Notes: a model not told the origin generated them from the letters alone. Positions 19,794 through 57,760 are shown, counted from the first letter of the stretch. The stretch is 64,000 nucleotides of DNA from Cupriavidus sp. (GCA_031180665.1 JAPSLP010000004.1:6303-70302), one strand, 5' to 3'. Translations and numbers: made by a program.

Positions 19794-20554
19794 GCGCTTA
19801 CCTCCACCGCTTCGCTCCCCGCAGCCTCCACCGCCGCCACGCCAAGCTGCGTGCCGATCCGCGCCAGCATCGATGCGGTGTGCTCGCGCAGAAAGAAGTG
19901 GCCGCCGTCGTACCAGTCCAACGTGAAGGTGCCCTCCGTTTCGTGGCCCCATCCTGCGATCGCACCGCCGACGCTGCGGTCGCGGCGCCCGCCGAAGGCA
20001 TGCAGTGGACAGCGCAGCAACGGCCGCTCGCGATGCCGATAACTCGCGCAGACAAGGAAGTCGGCGCGCAGCACCGGCAACGTCAGTGCCATCAATTCTT
20101 CGTGCTCGAGCAGTTCCGGCGGCGTGCCATCGAGCGCGCGCAGATGGGCGATCAAGGCGGCATCGTCGAGCGGTCCGGCGAAACGGTCGGGGTCGCGCAG
20201 GCGTGGAGCGGGACATGCGGACACCAGCAGGGCGCAAGCGGGCTCTCCCTCGGCCTGCCAGCGGTGCGCGAGCTCGTAAGCGAGCAGCGCGCCCATGCTG
20301 TGGCCGAACAGCGCATGGCGGCAGCGCAGCGATTCGGCCAGCAGCCGTTGCTGGCGCACTTCGCGTGCCAACTGCTCGCACAGCGCATCGAACGATTCGC
20401 ACAGCGGCTGGCCGATGCGGGTGCCGCGGCCGGGCAGTTCGATTGGCCGGATCGTCAGCCCGGCCGGCGCCGCGCGGCGCCATCCGGCATAGGCCGCGGC
20501 GCCCGCGCCCGCATTGGGCAGGCACCACAGCGTGACCGGCCCGGTGGCGGTCAT
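19787..20554 (-). CDS. Type II thioesterase (alpha/beta-hydrolase, NRPS editing)
   Basis: A 255-residue stand-alone thioesterase of the GrsT/RifR group with the N-terminal [12 protein letters not shown], the nucleophile elbow [17 protein letters not shown] (Ser near 92) and the late catalytic histidine in [11 protein letters not shown]. Such enzymes clear misloaded or stalled acyl groups from carrier domains. The ATG overlaps the MbtH stop as ATGA, so it is translationally coupled. It is separate from the terminal TE fused to the last NRPS. Confidence 0.9.
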   Translation of the reverse strand: MTATGPVTLWCLPNAGAGAAAYAGWRRAAPAGLTIRPIELPGRGTRIGQPLCESFDALCEQLAREVRQQRLLAESLRCRHALFGHSMGALLAYELAHRWQAEGEPACALLVSACPAPRLRDPDRFAGPLDDAALIAHLRALDGTPPELLEHEELMALTLPVLRADFLVCASYRHRERPLLRCPLHAFGGRRDRSVGGAIAGWGHETEGTFTLDWYDGGHFFLREHTASMLARIGTQLGVAAVEAAGSEAVEVSAC

Positions 20555-20775
20555 CGCGCCGCGGACTCGCCTTGCGCCTGCATCGCGGCGCGCAGGCTTG
20601 CCGGTCGCATATCGGTCCAGTGGGTCTCGATGTACTCCAGGCATTGCTGCCGCTGGCCGCTGAACCCGACGGCCCGCCACCCCGCCGGGATCGGACGGTA
20701 ATCGGGCCAGATCGAATACTGCTCTTCCGGATTGATGACGACCTGGAAGAGCAGGGTGTCGCTGTCGAAGCTCAT
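20551..20775 (-). CDS. MbtH family protein
   Basis: A 74-residue protein with the whole MbtH pattern: [41 protein letters not shown]. MbtH proteins bind A domains and are needed for folding or activity of many of them. It is the first gene of the operon that also encodes the type II thioesterase, the phosphopantetheinyl transferase and the beta-hydroxylase. A TAAAT-N16-CGT promoter lies 66-89 bases upstream. Confidence 0.96.
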   Translation of the reverse strand: MSFDSDTLLFQVVINPEEQYSIWPDYRPIPAGWRAVGFSGQRQQCLEYIETHWTDMRPASLRAAMQAQGESAAR

Positions 20776-20840
20776 GGTGTGTCCCTCGTCTGACTGGATG
20801 CGTGACCGGCGACGCCCATGCGAACGCCTGTGCCAACAAG

Positions 20841-20864
20841 ACGGACCGCGAGGGTGCGAATTTA
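20841..20864 (-). promoter_or_regulatory. PvdS-type ECF sigma promoter of the mbtH operon
   Basis: Read on the minus strand, TAAAT at 20864-20860 is followed after exactly 16 bases by CGT at 20843-20841. This matches the TAAAT-N16-17-CGT pattern known for PvdS/OrbS-type sigma factors. A sigma factor of this kind is encoded at 60148. Confidence 0.8.
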
Positions 20865-20919
20865 GTCGACTGGGATCCGGCGGTCTCGTGTCGCCGATCG
20901 CCGGATCGAATCCAAAATC

Positions 20920-20943
20920 TAAATATCGCCCGCCCCGGATCGT
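20920..20943 (+). promoter_or_regulatory. PvdS-type ECF sigma promoter of the ornithine monooxygenase gene
   Basis: TAAAT at 20920-20924, a 16-base spacer, then CGT at 20941-20943. It lies 78 bases upstream of the start codon and points away from the mbtH promoter, so the two form a divergent pair. Confidence 0.8.
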
Positions 20944-21020
20944 CACATCGGATATCCCCGCACGAGACGCGGGGTCGGCCGCTGCGTCGGTCGCCGAACT
21001 CCCACCGCAAGGGGCATCAG

Positions 21021-22382
21021 ATGACAAGCAGTGCTTTGGAATACGACCTACTCGGCATCGGCTTCGGGCCATCGAACCTGGCGCTGGCCATTGCGATGGA
21101 AGAGCGCGCGGGCGCCGCGGCGGCGGCCCGGACCGCACGGCCGCCACGCTATGCCTTTATCGAGCGCAAGCCCGATTTCGTCTGGCATGGCGGCATGCTG
21201 CTCGACGACACCGACATGCAGATTTCGTTCCTGAAGGATCTGGCGACGCTGCGCAATCCACGCAGCCCCTATACCTTCATCAACTATCTGCACAGCCGCG
21301 GGCGGCTCGAAGCGTTCATCAATCTGAAGACCTTCTTCCCGAGCCGGATCGAGTTCAACGACTATCTGGCTTGGGTTGCGTCGCACTTCGGCGAGCGCTG
21401 CCACTATGGGGAGGAGGTGATCGACGTGCAGCCCGATCCGGCCGACGGCGTGGTGCAACGCCTGCGCGTCCGCTCGCGGGCAGCGGACGGGCGCGTCCAT
21501 GAGCGCGTGGCACGCAATCTGGTACTGGGCGTTGGCGGCGAGCCGCAGCTGCCCGCGGCCTTCCGTGGCTGGCGCGATGCGCGCGTGGTGCATTCCTCCG
21601 GCTATCTGGACCGGATCGCCCAGTATCGGGACGACGCGGCGCCGCAGCGGATCGCGGTCGTCGGTGGCGGCCAGAGCGCGGCCGAGGTCTTCATGGACCT
21701 GGTCAAGCGCTTTCCGGCCTCCGAGGTGGCGATGGTGATGCGCGGCGGCGCCCTCAAGCCGTCGGACGACAGCCCGTTCGTCAACGAAATTTTCAGCCCC
21801 GGCTTCACCGACTTCATCTATCGGCAACCCGGCGAGCGCCGGCAGCAGATGCTGCAGGAATATCGCAATACCAACTATTCGGTGGTCGACCTCGACCTGA
21901 TCGAGCGCATCTATCAGCTGCTCTACCAGCAAAAGGTGGTCGGCAACCCGCAGCACCAGTTGCTGCCAGGCAAGGACATCGAAGCGGCCGCGCCGCAGCC
22001 CGAAGGGATTGCCTGCGTGCTGCGCGATCGTGCGAACGGCGCCGTGCAGCGCCGGCAGTTCGATCTGGTGGTGCTGGCCACCGGTTATCGGCGACAGGCC
22101 CACGAGCGTATGCTGGCGCCGCTGGCGTCGCTGATCGGCGAGGGCTTCCGCGTCGACCGCCACTATCGGCTGCAGACCTCGGCGCGCTGCCTGCCGCAGA
22201 TTTTCCTGCAGGGCTGCTGCGAGGACAGCCACGGTCTGAGCGATACCTTGCTGTCGGTGCTGGCCGTGCGCTCGCACGAGATCGCCGAGGCGGTGCTGGA
22301 GAAGGGGATGCAGGCGGATCGCGATGCCGCGCGTGTCGCGCCCGAGGCGGTCGATGTGCGGCCGCTGGTCGGTACGGCATAG
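21021..22382 (+). CDS. L-ornithine N5-monooxygenase (PvdA/SidA-like)
   Basis: A 453-residue FAD- and NADPH-dependent N-hydroxylase. The FAD motif is [18 protein letters not shown] at the N terminus. It is followed by the family stretch [20 protein letters not shown] and [20 protein letters not shown]. The NADPH site is [17 protein letters not shown] near 215, and LVVLATGYR near 355. It would convert ornithine to N5-hydroxyornithine, the precursor of hydroxamate ligands. AAGGGG precedes the ATG. The reading frame continues upstream, but the family begins here. A PvdS-type promoter drives it. The convergent acyltransferase gene lies downstream. Confidence 0.94.
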   Translation: MTSSALEYDLLGIGFGPSNLALAIAMEERAGAAAAARTARPPRYAFIERKPDFVWHGGMLLDDTDMQISFLKDLATLRNPRSPYTFINYLHSRGRLEAFINLKTFFPSRIEFNDYLAWVASHFGERCHYGEEVIDVQPDPADGVVQRLRVRSRAADGRVHERVARNLVLGVGGEPQLPAAFRGWRDARVVHSSGYLDRIAQYRDDAAPQRIAVVGGGQSAAEVFMDLVKRFPASEVAMVMRGGALKPSDDSPFVNEIFSPGFTDFIYRQPGERRQQMLQEYRNTNYSVVDLDLIERIYQLLYQQKVVGNPQHQLLPGKDIEAAAPQPEGIACVLRDRANGAVQRRQFDLVVLATGYRRQAHERMLAPLASLIGEGFRVDRHYRLQTSARCLPQIFLQGCCEDSHGLSDTLLSVLAVRSHEIAEAVLEKGMQADRDAARVAPEAVDVRPLVGTA

Positions 22383-22405
22383 CCGGCGGATTGCTTTCCT
22401 GCTGT

Positions 22406-22474
22406 GTCGTCCCCGCGCATGCGGGGACCCAGCGGCTTCAAAAGACGCTGGCTTCCCGCGTTCGCGCGAATGAC
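22406..22474. repeat. REP-like hairpin pair
   Basis: Two facing hairpins (GTCGTCCCCGCGCATGCGGGGAC and a degenerate TTCCCGCGTTCGCGCGAATGACG) are joined by CCAGCGGCTTC, between the convergent monooxygenase and acyltransferase genes. The position would suit a bidirectional stop. Confidence 0.85.
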
Positions 22475-22515
22475 GTGCGGGCGGCCGATGCTGCGTCAGC
22501 CGTCTGTTTGCCCCT

Positions 22516-23595
22516 TCAGGACGCCGTTTCCAGTCCGTCCCGGTCCGCGGGCAGGTACAGATGCTCGCCAAAGAAGCGTTCGCGCAGCAGCATCACCAGC
22601 ATCGCCTGCTTGTGCGGAAAATCGAACAGCTTGACCTTCGAGAAGCCGGCCCGATCCAGATTGGCGATCTGGCGATGGTGGTCCGAGCGCGGTTCGCCGA
22701 CGATGCGCTGCGTGCGCGGGTCGTCGAGGAACTGGAAGTGCTGGATGGCCGGGAACCACGCGGTCAGGAAGGCCTTGCCCCGAAACGCCGGCTCGCCGAT
22801 CAGCACATGCCAGCCGCGGTCGTAGTCGTTGGCGTCGTAAAACGGCGCGATGCGGTTCTCTTTGGCCCAATAGACCTCGAAGTAGCCAAACGGCGTGCCA
22901 TCGATCGACGCGATCAGCGGCAGCATGTGCGGATCGTCGATCAGCCCTTGCAGATAGCGCCGATGCTTTTCCTCGTCGCCGTCCTCCTGCCAGAAGTGCG
23001 CGACATCGGGGTCGTTCATCCACCGGTGCAGGCTGGCGAGGTCGTGCTCGACGGTGGCGGCATGCAGCGTAAAGGTTCGCCGCAGCCAGGGGATATATCG
23101 GGCGTAGACAGTGCCTGCCGGCTTCGGCGGCCGCGCCGGATGGCGCTTCTCGCCGGTCATCGCATAGCGCAGCGGATAGGGCGCCTCGCAATGGCTGCCC
23201 AGCCAAAGCGGCGCGTATTGCCACAGCATCGCGGCCTCGCAGCGGTCGCCATCGGCGTGCGGACGCACCACGCCGCGCCGATGCAGCATGGCCCGCGTAG
23301 GCTGGTGTTCGATATCGACATGCACTTCGGTGGCGCCCCACTGTGTGGTGATCGCCTCGAGCGCGGCGATCGTGGCATCGGCGGACGCTTCGGCGTCGGC
23401 AAAGGACTCCGCGAGGCGCAGTACCGGGCGGGCCGCTTGGGCAACGGCGAAGGCCGCGAGCGGCTCGTTGCGGCGGGCGTCACATACCTCCAGACGTCCG
23501 GCTTCGCAGGACGACGCCAGGGCGTGGGCGCGCGCCTCGAAGGAGCGGAAACCCTGGAACGGGACGGTCGCGCTGCCCGTCTGTTCGATCGGCAT
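22516..23595 (-). CDS. IucB-like GNAT acyltransferase, probable N5-hydroxyornithine acyltransferase
   Basis: A 359-residue protein whose C-terminal half (about 185-345) is a siderophore-type GNAT domain: LHRWMNDPDVAHFWQEDGDE, SIDGTPFGYFEVYWAKENRI, GWHVLIGEPAFRGKAFLTAW and RIVGEPRSDHHRQIANLDRAGF. The N-terminal half is less conserved, as in IucB and RhbD. Relatives acetylate N-hydroxylysine or N-hydroxyornithine to form the hydroxamate. No PvdF-type formyltransferase is in the window, so an acetyl or other acyl hydroxamate is more likely than formyl. Start 23595 is chosen for the GGAGA site; 23607 is possible. It is monocistronic, with its own PvdS-type promoter. Confidence 0.87.
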   Translation of the reverse strand: MPIEQTGSATVPFQGFRSFEARAHALASSCEAGRLEVCDARRNEPLAAFAVAQAARPVLRLAESFADAEASADATIAALEAITTQWGATEVHVDIEHQPTRAMLHRRGVVRPHADGDRCEAAMLWQYAPLWLGSHCEAPYPLRYAMTGEKRHPARPPKPAGTVYARYIPWLRRTFTLHAATVEHDLASLHRWMNDPDVAHFWQEDGDEEKHRRYLQGLIDDPHMLPLIASIDGTPFGYFEVYWAKENRIAPFYDANDYDRGWHVLIGEPAFRGKAFLTAWFPAIQHFQFLDDPRTQRIVGEPRSDHHRQIANLDRAGFSKVKLFDFPHKQAMLVMLLRERFFGEHLYLPADRDGLETAS

Positions 23596-23646
23596 GATGT
23601 TCTCCATGGTGATGGCCGGCAAAGGCTTTCGACCTGTGCTGGAGAG

Positions 23647-23670
23647 ACGGTGGGCGAGGCGGGAAATTTA
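23647..23670 (-). promoter_or_regulatory. PvdS-type ECF sigma promoter of the IucB-like gene
   Basis: On the minus strand, TAAAT at 23670-23666 and CGT at 23649-23647 are separated by exactly 16 bases. The site lies about 50 bases upstream of the chosen start codon. Confidence 0.8.
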
Positions 23671-23737
23671 GCCCGCTGGACACGCCGGGTCGAGACCTGC
23701 CCCCGTAGGCTATCCGGTGGCCGTCAGACCCATATAG

Positions 23738-23757
23738 AATGCGAATCATTCGCAAAT
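23738..23757. promoter_or_regulatory. Fur-box-like palindrome before the PepSY gene
   Basis: GAATGCGAATCATTCGCAAA contains the palindrome GCGAAT-C-ATTCGC and lies about 30 bases upstream of the PepSY start. It resembles the Fur-like sites before the TonB receptor and the sigma factor, and suggests direct Fur control of the reductase-like gene. Confidence 0.65.
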
Positions 23758-23787
23758 AGGATAGACCGCCACCGGGCGCCAGCCACC

Positions 23788-24996
23788 ATGCATATTCGAA
23801 CGTTCCGCATCTGGTATCTGGTCCACAAATGGACCAGCCTGATCTGCACCGTTTTCCTGCTGCTGCTGTGCCTGACCGGCCTGCCGCTGATCTTCGGGCA
23901 TGAGATCGACCACTGGCTCGGCAATGGCGTCGAAGCGCCGGAGTTGCCGGCCGACGCGGGCCGGGTGCCGGTCGATCGCATCGTCGCCGATGCGCTGGAG
24001 CGGCGCCCGGGCACGGCGGTCCGCTTTGTCACCGCCGACGACGAGGAGCCGGTCTGGTTCGTCTCGCTGTCCTCCCGCGAAGCCCCACGCCAGGGCGGGG
24101 CGCTATTGACCTATGACGCGCGTACCGGCGACCTGCTGCGCGATACGCCGCTGCGCTCCGGCTTCATGCTGGTCATGGTGAAGCTGCATACGGACCTGTT
24201 CGCGGGGCTGGCCGGCACGCTGTTCCTGGGCTTCATGGGCCTGCTGTTCGTGATCTCGATCGTGTCCGGCATCGTTGTCTATGGGCCGCTGATGAAGAAG
24301 CTGCCCTTCGGCACCGTGCGCCGCGAACGATCGAGCCGGCTCAAATGGCTGGACCTGCATAACGTGCTGGGCATGGCCACGCTGTCGTGGGCCTTCGTGG
24401 TGGGGCTGACCGGCGTGCTGCTGACGCTGGCCAAGCCGACCTACAGCTTCTGGCAGGCTACCGAACTGAAGGCGATGGTCGCGCCGTTCGCTGCCAAGGC
24501 CGGCTCCTCGCCCGCGGTGGCGTCGCCGCCGGGCAAGCTGGCCTCGCTCGATGCCGCGATCGCGCTGGCCAAGGCCGAGGAACCGCATATGACCACGGCC
24601 TTCGTCGCCTTCCCCGGGACGCCGCTGGCCGGCAACCATCACTACGCCGTGTTCATGCGCGGCGACGCGCATATCACCTCGCGCCTGATCAAGCCGGTGC
24701 TGGTCGACGCGCAGTCGGGCGCCTTCGCGGCCAAGCGTGAGATGCCGTGGTACGTCGCCGCGCTGCGGATCTCCGGGCCGTTGCATTTCGGCGACTACGG
24801 CGCGATGCCGCTGAAGATCCTGTGGGCCGTGCTCGATGTGATCACGATCGTGCTGCTCGGCAGCGGCATCTATCTATGGGTTGGACGCACGCGTACCACA
24901 AATGCGCGGCTGCGCAAGATGGAAGACGAACAACGCACGGCCGAGCGCGCCGCCCCCGCGGTCGCCGCCGTGACCCATACCGGAGCCGGCCGATGA
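23788..24996 (+). CDS. PepSY-associated transmembrane protein (putative siderophore-iron reductase)
   Basis: A 402-residue inner-membrane protein with four main transmembrane helices: near 8-35, about 130-175, about 190-215, and about 345-370 before WVGRTR. Histidines lie in or near the helices (VHKWTS, KLHTDLF, LDLHNVLG, LHFGDYG), the usual pattern of the PepSY_TM family. Relatives beside TonB receptors are proposed to bind heme and reduce ferric siderophores in the periplasm; that role is inferred here. A Fur-like palindrome precedes it. It is translationally coupled to the small membrane protein downstream through ATGA. Confidence 0.87.
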   Translation: MHIRTFRIWYLVHKWTSLICTVFLLLLCLTGLPLIFGHEIDHWLGNGVEAPELPADAGRVPVDRIVADALERRPGTAVRFVTADDEEPVWFVSLSSREAPRQGGALLTYDARTGDLLRDTPLRSGFMLVMVKLHTDLFAGLAGTLFLGFMGLLFVISIVSGIVVYGPLMKKLPFGTVRRERSSRLKWLDLHNVLGMATLSWAFVVGLTGVLLTLAKPTYSFWQATELKAMVAPFAAKAGSSPAVASPPGKLASLDAAIALAKAEEPHMTTAFVAFPGTPLAGNHHYAVFMRGDAHITSRLIKPVLVDAQSGAFAAKREMPWYVAALRISGPLHFGDYGAMPLKILWAVLDVITIVLLGSGIYLWVGRTRTTNARLRKMEDEQRTAERAAPAVAAVTHTGAGR

Positions 24997-25188
24997 AAAC
25001 GCCTGGGACGTTCCTGTGGATCTACGGCATGCCGATCGTCCTGGCACTGGCCGGCTGCGTCGGTCTGGCCGCCGCCCTGTTCGCGGACGGGGTTTGGGAC
25101 TGGGTCTCGTGGCTCGCGTTGGGCGCGATGACGGCAGCCGGGCTTCGGTATGCGCTGATCCCGGCTGCCTCGTCGACCGAGCGCGGCG

Positions 25189-32205
<7,017 letters not shown>

Positions 32206-32231
32206 GGTGGGATTCAAAGGCAGCAAGCGGT

Positions 32232-44593
<12,362 letters not shown>

Positions 44594-44597
44594 TGGA

Positions 44598-54251
<9,654 letters not shown>

Positions 54252-54310
54252 TGCTGTCCTTTTGCGAATCGATGGACCGGTGCTGCACCAGCACGTCCGA
54301 CAGAATGAAG

Positions 54311-54334
54311 ACGAAGGGCGGGGCGGGGAATTTA
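54311..54334 (-). promoter_or_regulatory. PvdS-type ECF sigma promoter of the NRPS operon
   Basis: On the minus strand, TAAAT at 54334-54330 and CGT at 54313-54311 are separated by exactly 16 bases. It lies 60 bases before the NRPS 1 start and just after the FhuF-like gene. The four NRPS genes are spaced by 26 bases or less, or overlap, so this promoter probably drives all of them. Confidence 0.82.
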
Positions 54335-54351
54335 GCGCGGCGCGGCGCAGA

Positions 54352-55092
54352 TCAGCACAATGCCGCGCACTCGGCGCGCAGCGGACAGGTGCCGCAGTAA
54401 TCGTCGCCGTCGAGCCGGTACTTCAGGCAGCAGACGCGGCGCACGCGCCGTTCGCCGCCGTCCGGCTGCGGGCGGTCCAGATACGCAGCGCGATAAGGAT
54501 GCGGGCGGCCATCGGTGCCCCTGTCCTGGCGCAGCCACTGCGCCAGCGTGTCGCGACGCCGGGCATCGAGCGCCGGATCGGCAAGCAGATTGAGGCCGAC
54601 GTATTGCACGAACTCGGCGGCATGGCTCCACAGCACGCGCGGCGAGGCGCGGGTCAGCTCCGACAGCGCGGCGAACACCGGCGCCAGATGCCGGTGCGTC
54701 ATCGCGGCCAGCGTTTCGTCCAGCGTCGCCGCGCCATGGCCGAGCGCCGCTGACCGCAAGTGGATGCGCGATACCAGACCGTCCGGGCCGAAGGCGATAT
54801 CGACCTCGTCCAGCGCTACCGGCACCGTACGGCCGAGCGCAGCCGCTGCGACCAGCACGGGCGGCACCAGCACCACGCAGTAGTGCCGGGCCCACCACGA
54901 TGCCAGCGCCGGCGGGGCGCGCTCGTGCTCGGCGCCGATGGTGTCGCGGTATTCGTCCAGCCGTTGCTGCAAGGACGCCGGCTCGGCAAACCGGCTTCCG
55001 GGTAGCGCTCCCGCGCCGGCCGGCGCCGTGGCCAACCCTTCGCCGAAGCGCCGCAGTGGGCCGGGGAAGAAGGGCGTGAGTTCGGCAATCAA
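54352..55092 (-). CDS. FhuF-like ferric-siderophore reductase, [2Fe-2S] C terminus
   Basis: A cytosolic reductase of about 246 residues that would release iron from the imported siderophore. The C terminus has the FhuF cysteine pattern CC-x10-C-x2-C (RRVCCLKYRLDGDDYCGTC). The middle has SHAAEFVQYVGLNLL and RDTLAQWLR, also family-like. No ATG fits downstream of the promoter. A TTG at 55092 preceded by GGAG gives the usual N terminus (IAELTPFFPGPLRRF) and is chosen; the adjacent CTG is an alternative. The PvdS-type promoter at 55159-55183 lies within the upstream open frame, which rules out the longer start. It stands just before the NRPS operon on the same strand. Confidence 0.85.
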   Translation of the reverse strand: MIAELTPFFPGPLRRFGEGLATAPAGAGALPGSRFAEPASLQQRLDEYRDTIGAEHERAPPALASWWARHYCVVLVPPVLVAAAALGRTVPVALDEVDIAFGPDGLVSRIHLRSAALGHGAATLDETLAAMTHRHLAPVFAALSELTRASPRVLWSHAAEFVQYVGLNLLADPALDARRRDTLAQWLRQDRGTDGRPHPYRAAYLDRPQPDGGERRVRRVCCLKYRLDGDDYCGTCPLRAECAALC

Positions 55093-55158
55093 CAGGGGAT
55101 CTCCAGGACCGGCGGGCGGTGTGGCGGCATCGCAGTCGGGCGCCGCCTCCCACGAGAG

Positions 55159-55183
55159 ACGGACCAGGGTCGCAAGAAATTTA
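55159..55183 (-). promoter_or_regulatory. PvdS-type ECF sigma promoter of the FhuF-like gene
   Basis: On the minus strand, TAAAT at 55183-55179 and CGT at 55161-55159 are separated by 17 bases, one more than at the other sites but within the range reported for PvdS. It lies 67-91 bases before the TTG start. Confidence 0.72.
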
Positions 55184-55269
55184 GTCCGCGCGGCGATTCT
55201 GTGCCGATCAGCCGCCAATCCCCAGTTCGCGCCCCCTATTGCCGTTTTCCTGCCACTCACGTAATAATT

Positions 55270-55289
55270 ACGAATCATTATCATTCGCA
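55270..55289. promoter_or_regulatory. Fur-box-like site before the TonB receptor
   Basis: ACGAATCATTATCATTCGCA resembles the Fur consensus (GATAATGATWATCATTATC half-sites) and lies 64-83 bases before the receptor start, in an AT-rich patch unlike its surroundings. It would repress the receptor in high iron. I see no TAAAT-N16-CGT promoter on this strand. Confidence 0.75.
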
Positions 55290-55352
55290 ACAGCATTACG
55301 GTGTGCCATTTTGCGTACCGGGCCGGTGCGATCCAAAAAGAAGGGGAGTCTG

Positions 55353-57563
55353 ATGCAACGGGTGTTCGATTGCCGGCGGACGGAAATCCGGCGGGCGGTA
55401 GTGGTGTTGTTTGCGCTGGCGGGCAGCGCGCATGCGCAGGAACAGGCTGCGCCAGCCGGCCAGCCGGTCGCGGGCCAATTGCCCGAGGTCACGGTGCGGG
55501 CAGCGGGGGCGGAAACCGGGACAGGGCCCGTCGGCGGCTATGTCGCCCGGCGCAGCGTTACCGCGACCAAGACCGATACGCCCTTGTCGGAGACGCCGCA
55601 GTCGATCTCGGTGATCACCCGCGAGCAGATGGAGGACCGGGGCGTGCAGACCGTGTCCGAGGCGTTCGCCTATTCGGCGGGCGTGGTCGGCGACAACGTG
55701 GTCGAGTCGCGCTACGACAAGCCGGTGATCCGCGGCTTCCCTGCGCGGCAGTATCTCGACGGCCTGTACGTCAACTACTACACGAGCGGCTACCTGATGC
55801 CACGCGTCGACGCGTACGGGTTGGAGCGGGTCGAGCTGCTGCGCGGTCCGAGCTCGGTGCTGTATGGCGCCAATGCGCCGGGCGGCCTGATCAACCTGGT
55901 CAGCAAACGGCCGACCGTCGAGACGCTGCGCGAGGTCAACCTGCAATACGGCTCGCACAATCGCAAGCAGGCCAGCTTCGATCTGTCCGGCGCGGTGGAC
56001 AGCAACCAGACCGTGCTCTATCGGCTGACCGGCCTGTTCCGCAAGAGCGATACGCAGACCGACCACGCCAAGGACGACCGCATCTTCATCGCGCCCGCGC
56101 TGACGTTCCGCCCCTCGGCCGATACCACGTTCACGCTGCTGACCCACTATCAGCGCGACAGGCAGGGCACCGCGATCAACTTCCTGCCGCGCGAGGGCAC
56201 GGTGATCCCGACGGTGAACGGCCGCAGGATCTCGAGCTCCTTCTTTACCGGCGAACCAGGCTTCAATACCTTCGATCGCGAGGAATACGCGATCGGCTAC
56301 GCGTTCGAGCACCGCTTCAACGATACCTTCCGCGTGCGGCAGAACGTGCGCTACATGCACAGCGACCTGACCTATACGGGCGTGTACGCGGTGGGCTGGA
56401 ACTCCGCCGCGCAGCAGCAGCTGCGGCGCGGCTCGCTCGATGCGGGCGGCAAGCTCGATACGATCGGCGTCGATACCCAGCTGCAGGCAGACTTCAGCAC
56501 CGGGCCGGTCCGGCACAAGATGCTGGTCGGCGTGGACTACCAGCACGGCAAGTTCGACGACAGGCAGGGCTTCGGCACGGTCGGCACTCCGCCGCTGGGC
56601 CTGATCGATCCGTGGAACCCGACCTACGGCGCGACGATCAACCCGATCGCCTCGTACACCAACGCGGAACAGACCCAGCGCCAGCTCGGCGTGTACTTCC
56701 AGGACCAGATGAAGCTGACCGAGCGGCTGACGTTCGTTGCCGGCGGGCGCAAGGACTGGGCGAGTTCCGATACGACCTCGACACGCATCGTCACGGCGAC
56801 CAACGCACGGACCGTGACCACGACGCCGATCGACCAGGACGACTTCACCTATCGCCTCGGCCTGCTCTATCAGGCGCCGTACGGCATCACGCCCTACGTC
56901 AGCTACTCGACTTCGTTCCAGCCGCAGGCCGGTACCGACCGGCAGGGCTCGCCGTTCAAGCCCACCACCGGCAAGCAGACCGAACTGGGCGTCAAGTTCC
57001 AGCCGCCGGGGAGCAACAGCTTCATTACCGCGGCGGTCTACGACTTGCGGCAGCAGGACGTGTTGACCCCGGATCCGGGGCGTCCGGCCGGCACCAACTT
57101 CCAGGTCCAGACCGGTGAGATCCGCTCGCGTGGCTTCGAACTGGAAGGCACGATGGACTTCCAGAACGGCTTCAAGGCGATCGGGTCGTACACCTTGATG
57201 AATATGGAGACCACCAAGACCAACGGGACCGACCTGGGCAAGACGCCGACCAACCGGCCGCGCCATACGGCCGCGCTGTGGGTCGACTACACAATGCGCG
57301 GCGGCATGTTGCGCGGTCTGGGCATGGGGGCCGGCGCGCGCTATATCGGCTCGACCTGGGGCGATGCGGCCAATACCTTCAAGGTGTCGTCGGTGTGGCT
57401 GGCCGATGCGGCGATCCACTACACGCTGGACCAGCATTGGCGCTTTGCGCTGACCGCGACCAATCTGCTCGACAAGGAGTACGTCGGGCAGTGCGGCGGC
57501 GCGACGACCTGCTACTACGGCTATCGGCGCAACATCCTCGCCACCGCGACTTATCGCTGGTAA
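55353..57563 (+). CDS. TonB-dependent siderophore receptor
   Basis: A 736-residue outer-membrane receptor. A Sec signal (IRRAVVVLFALAGSAHAQ) is followed directly by the plug domain: SETPQSISVITREQMEDRG, VIRGFPARQYLDGLYVNYY and ELLRGPSSVLYGANAPGGLI. The beta-barrel ends in the aromatic residue TATYRW. LGVKFQ and SYSTSFQPQAG strands and FALTATNLLDKEYVGQC are typical of FhuE/FpvA-like siderophore receptors. It has no N-terminal STN signalling domain, so it should not drive a FecR-type surface cascade. AAGGGGAG precedes the ATG. It is divergent from the FhuF-like gene and preceded by a Fur-like box. The ligand is presumably the siderophore made here. Confidence 0.93.
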   Translation: MQRVFDCRRTEIRRAVVVLFALAGSAHAQEQAAPAGQPVAGQLPEVTVRAAGAETGTGPVGGYVARRSVTATKTDTPLSETPQSISVITREQMEDRGVQTVSEAFAYSAGVVGDNVVESRYDKPVIRGFPARQYLDGLYVNYYTSGYLMPRVDAYGLERVELLRGPSSVLYGANAPGGLINLVSKRPTVETLREVNLQYGSHNRKQASFDLSGAVDSNQTVLYRLTGLFRKSDTQTDHAKDDRIFIAPALTFRPSADTTFTLLTHYQRDRQGTAINFLPREGTVIPTVNGRRISSSFFTGEPGFNTFDREEYAIGYAFEHRFNDTFRVRQNVRYMHSDLTYTGVYAVGWNSAAQQQLRRGSLDAGGKLDTIGVDTQLQADFSTGPVRHKMLVGVDYQHGKFDDRQGFGTVGTPPLGLIDPWNPTYGATINPIASYTNAEQTQRQLGVYFQDQMKLTERLTFVAGGRKDWASSDTTSTRIVTATNARTVTTTPIDQDDFTYRLGLLYQAPYGITPYVSYSTSFQPQAGTDRQGSPFKPTTGKQTELGVKFQPPGSNSFITAAVYDLRQQDVLTPDPGRPAGTNFQVQTGEIRSRGFELEGTMDFQNGFKAIGSYTLMNMETTKTNGTDLGKTPTNRPRHTAALWVDYTMRGGMLRGLGMGAGARYIGSTWGDAANTFKVSSVWLADAAIHYTLDQHWRFALTATNLLDKEYVGQCGGATTCYYGYRRNILATATYRW

Positions 57564-57593
57564 GGCTGCATTGGGGCACGCGTTCGCGATCAT

Positions 57594-57665
57594 CCCGTCA
57601 TTCCGGCGTAAGCGGGAATTCAGCGGCATTCAAAGCCGCTGGGTGCCCGCATGCGCGGGGACGAC
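57594..57665. repeat. REP-like hairpin pair
   Basis: Two facing hairpins (GTCATTCCGGCGTAAGCGGGAA and GTGCCCGCATGCGCGGGGACGAC) joined by AGCGGC...GCCGCTGGG lie between the receptor and exporter genes. Confidence 0.85.
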
Positions 57666-57736
57666 AGGGGATGGCACGCTGTAGTTGCGGTTTCGTGCCG
57701 CCTGCCGGCAAGCCCGGTTCCTCTCTCGCTGGCGCC

Positions 57737-57760
57737 TAATTCGCGGGCACCGTCGTTCGT
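57737..57760 (+). promoter_or_regulatory. Candidate degenerate PvdS-type promoter of the exporter gene
   Basis: TAATT at 57737-57741, a 16-base spacer, then CGT at 57758-57760. This is one base off the TAAAT seen at five other promoters but has the same spacing, and lies 24 bases before the chosen start. The closeness to the start and the mismatch make it less certain. Confidence 0.45.

Noticed and set aside
22561-23787. Upstream extension of the PepSY reading frame
   Set aside because: The open frame runs back over the acyltransferase gene on the other strand, but the PepSY family starts at the ATG at 23788 with its first membrane helix.
55296-57629. 777-codon minus-strand open frame opposite the TonB receptor
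   Set aside because: No signal, domain or start site. The plus-strand receptor has complete plug and barrel motifs.
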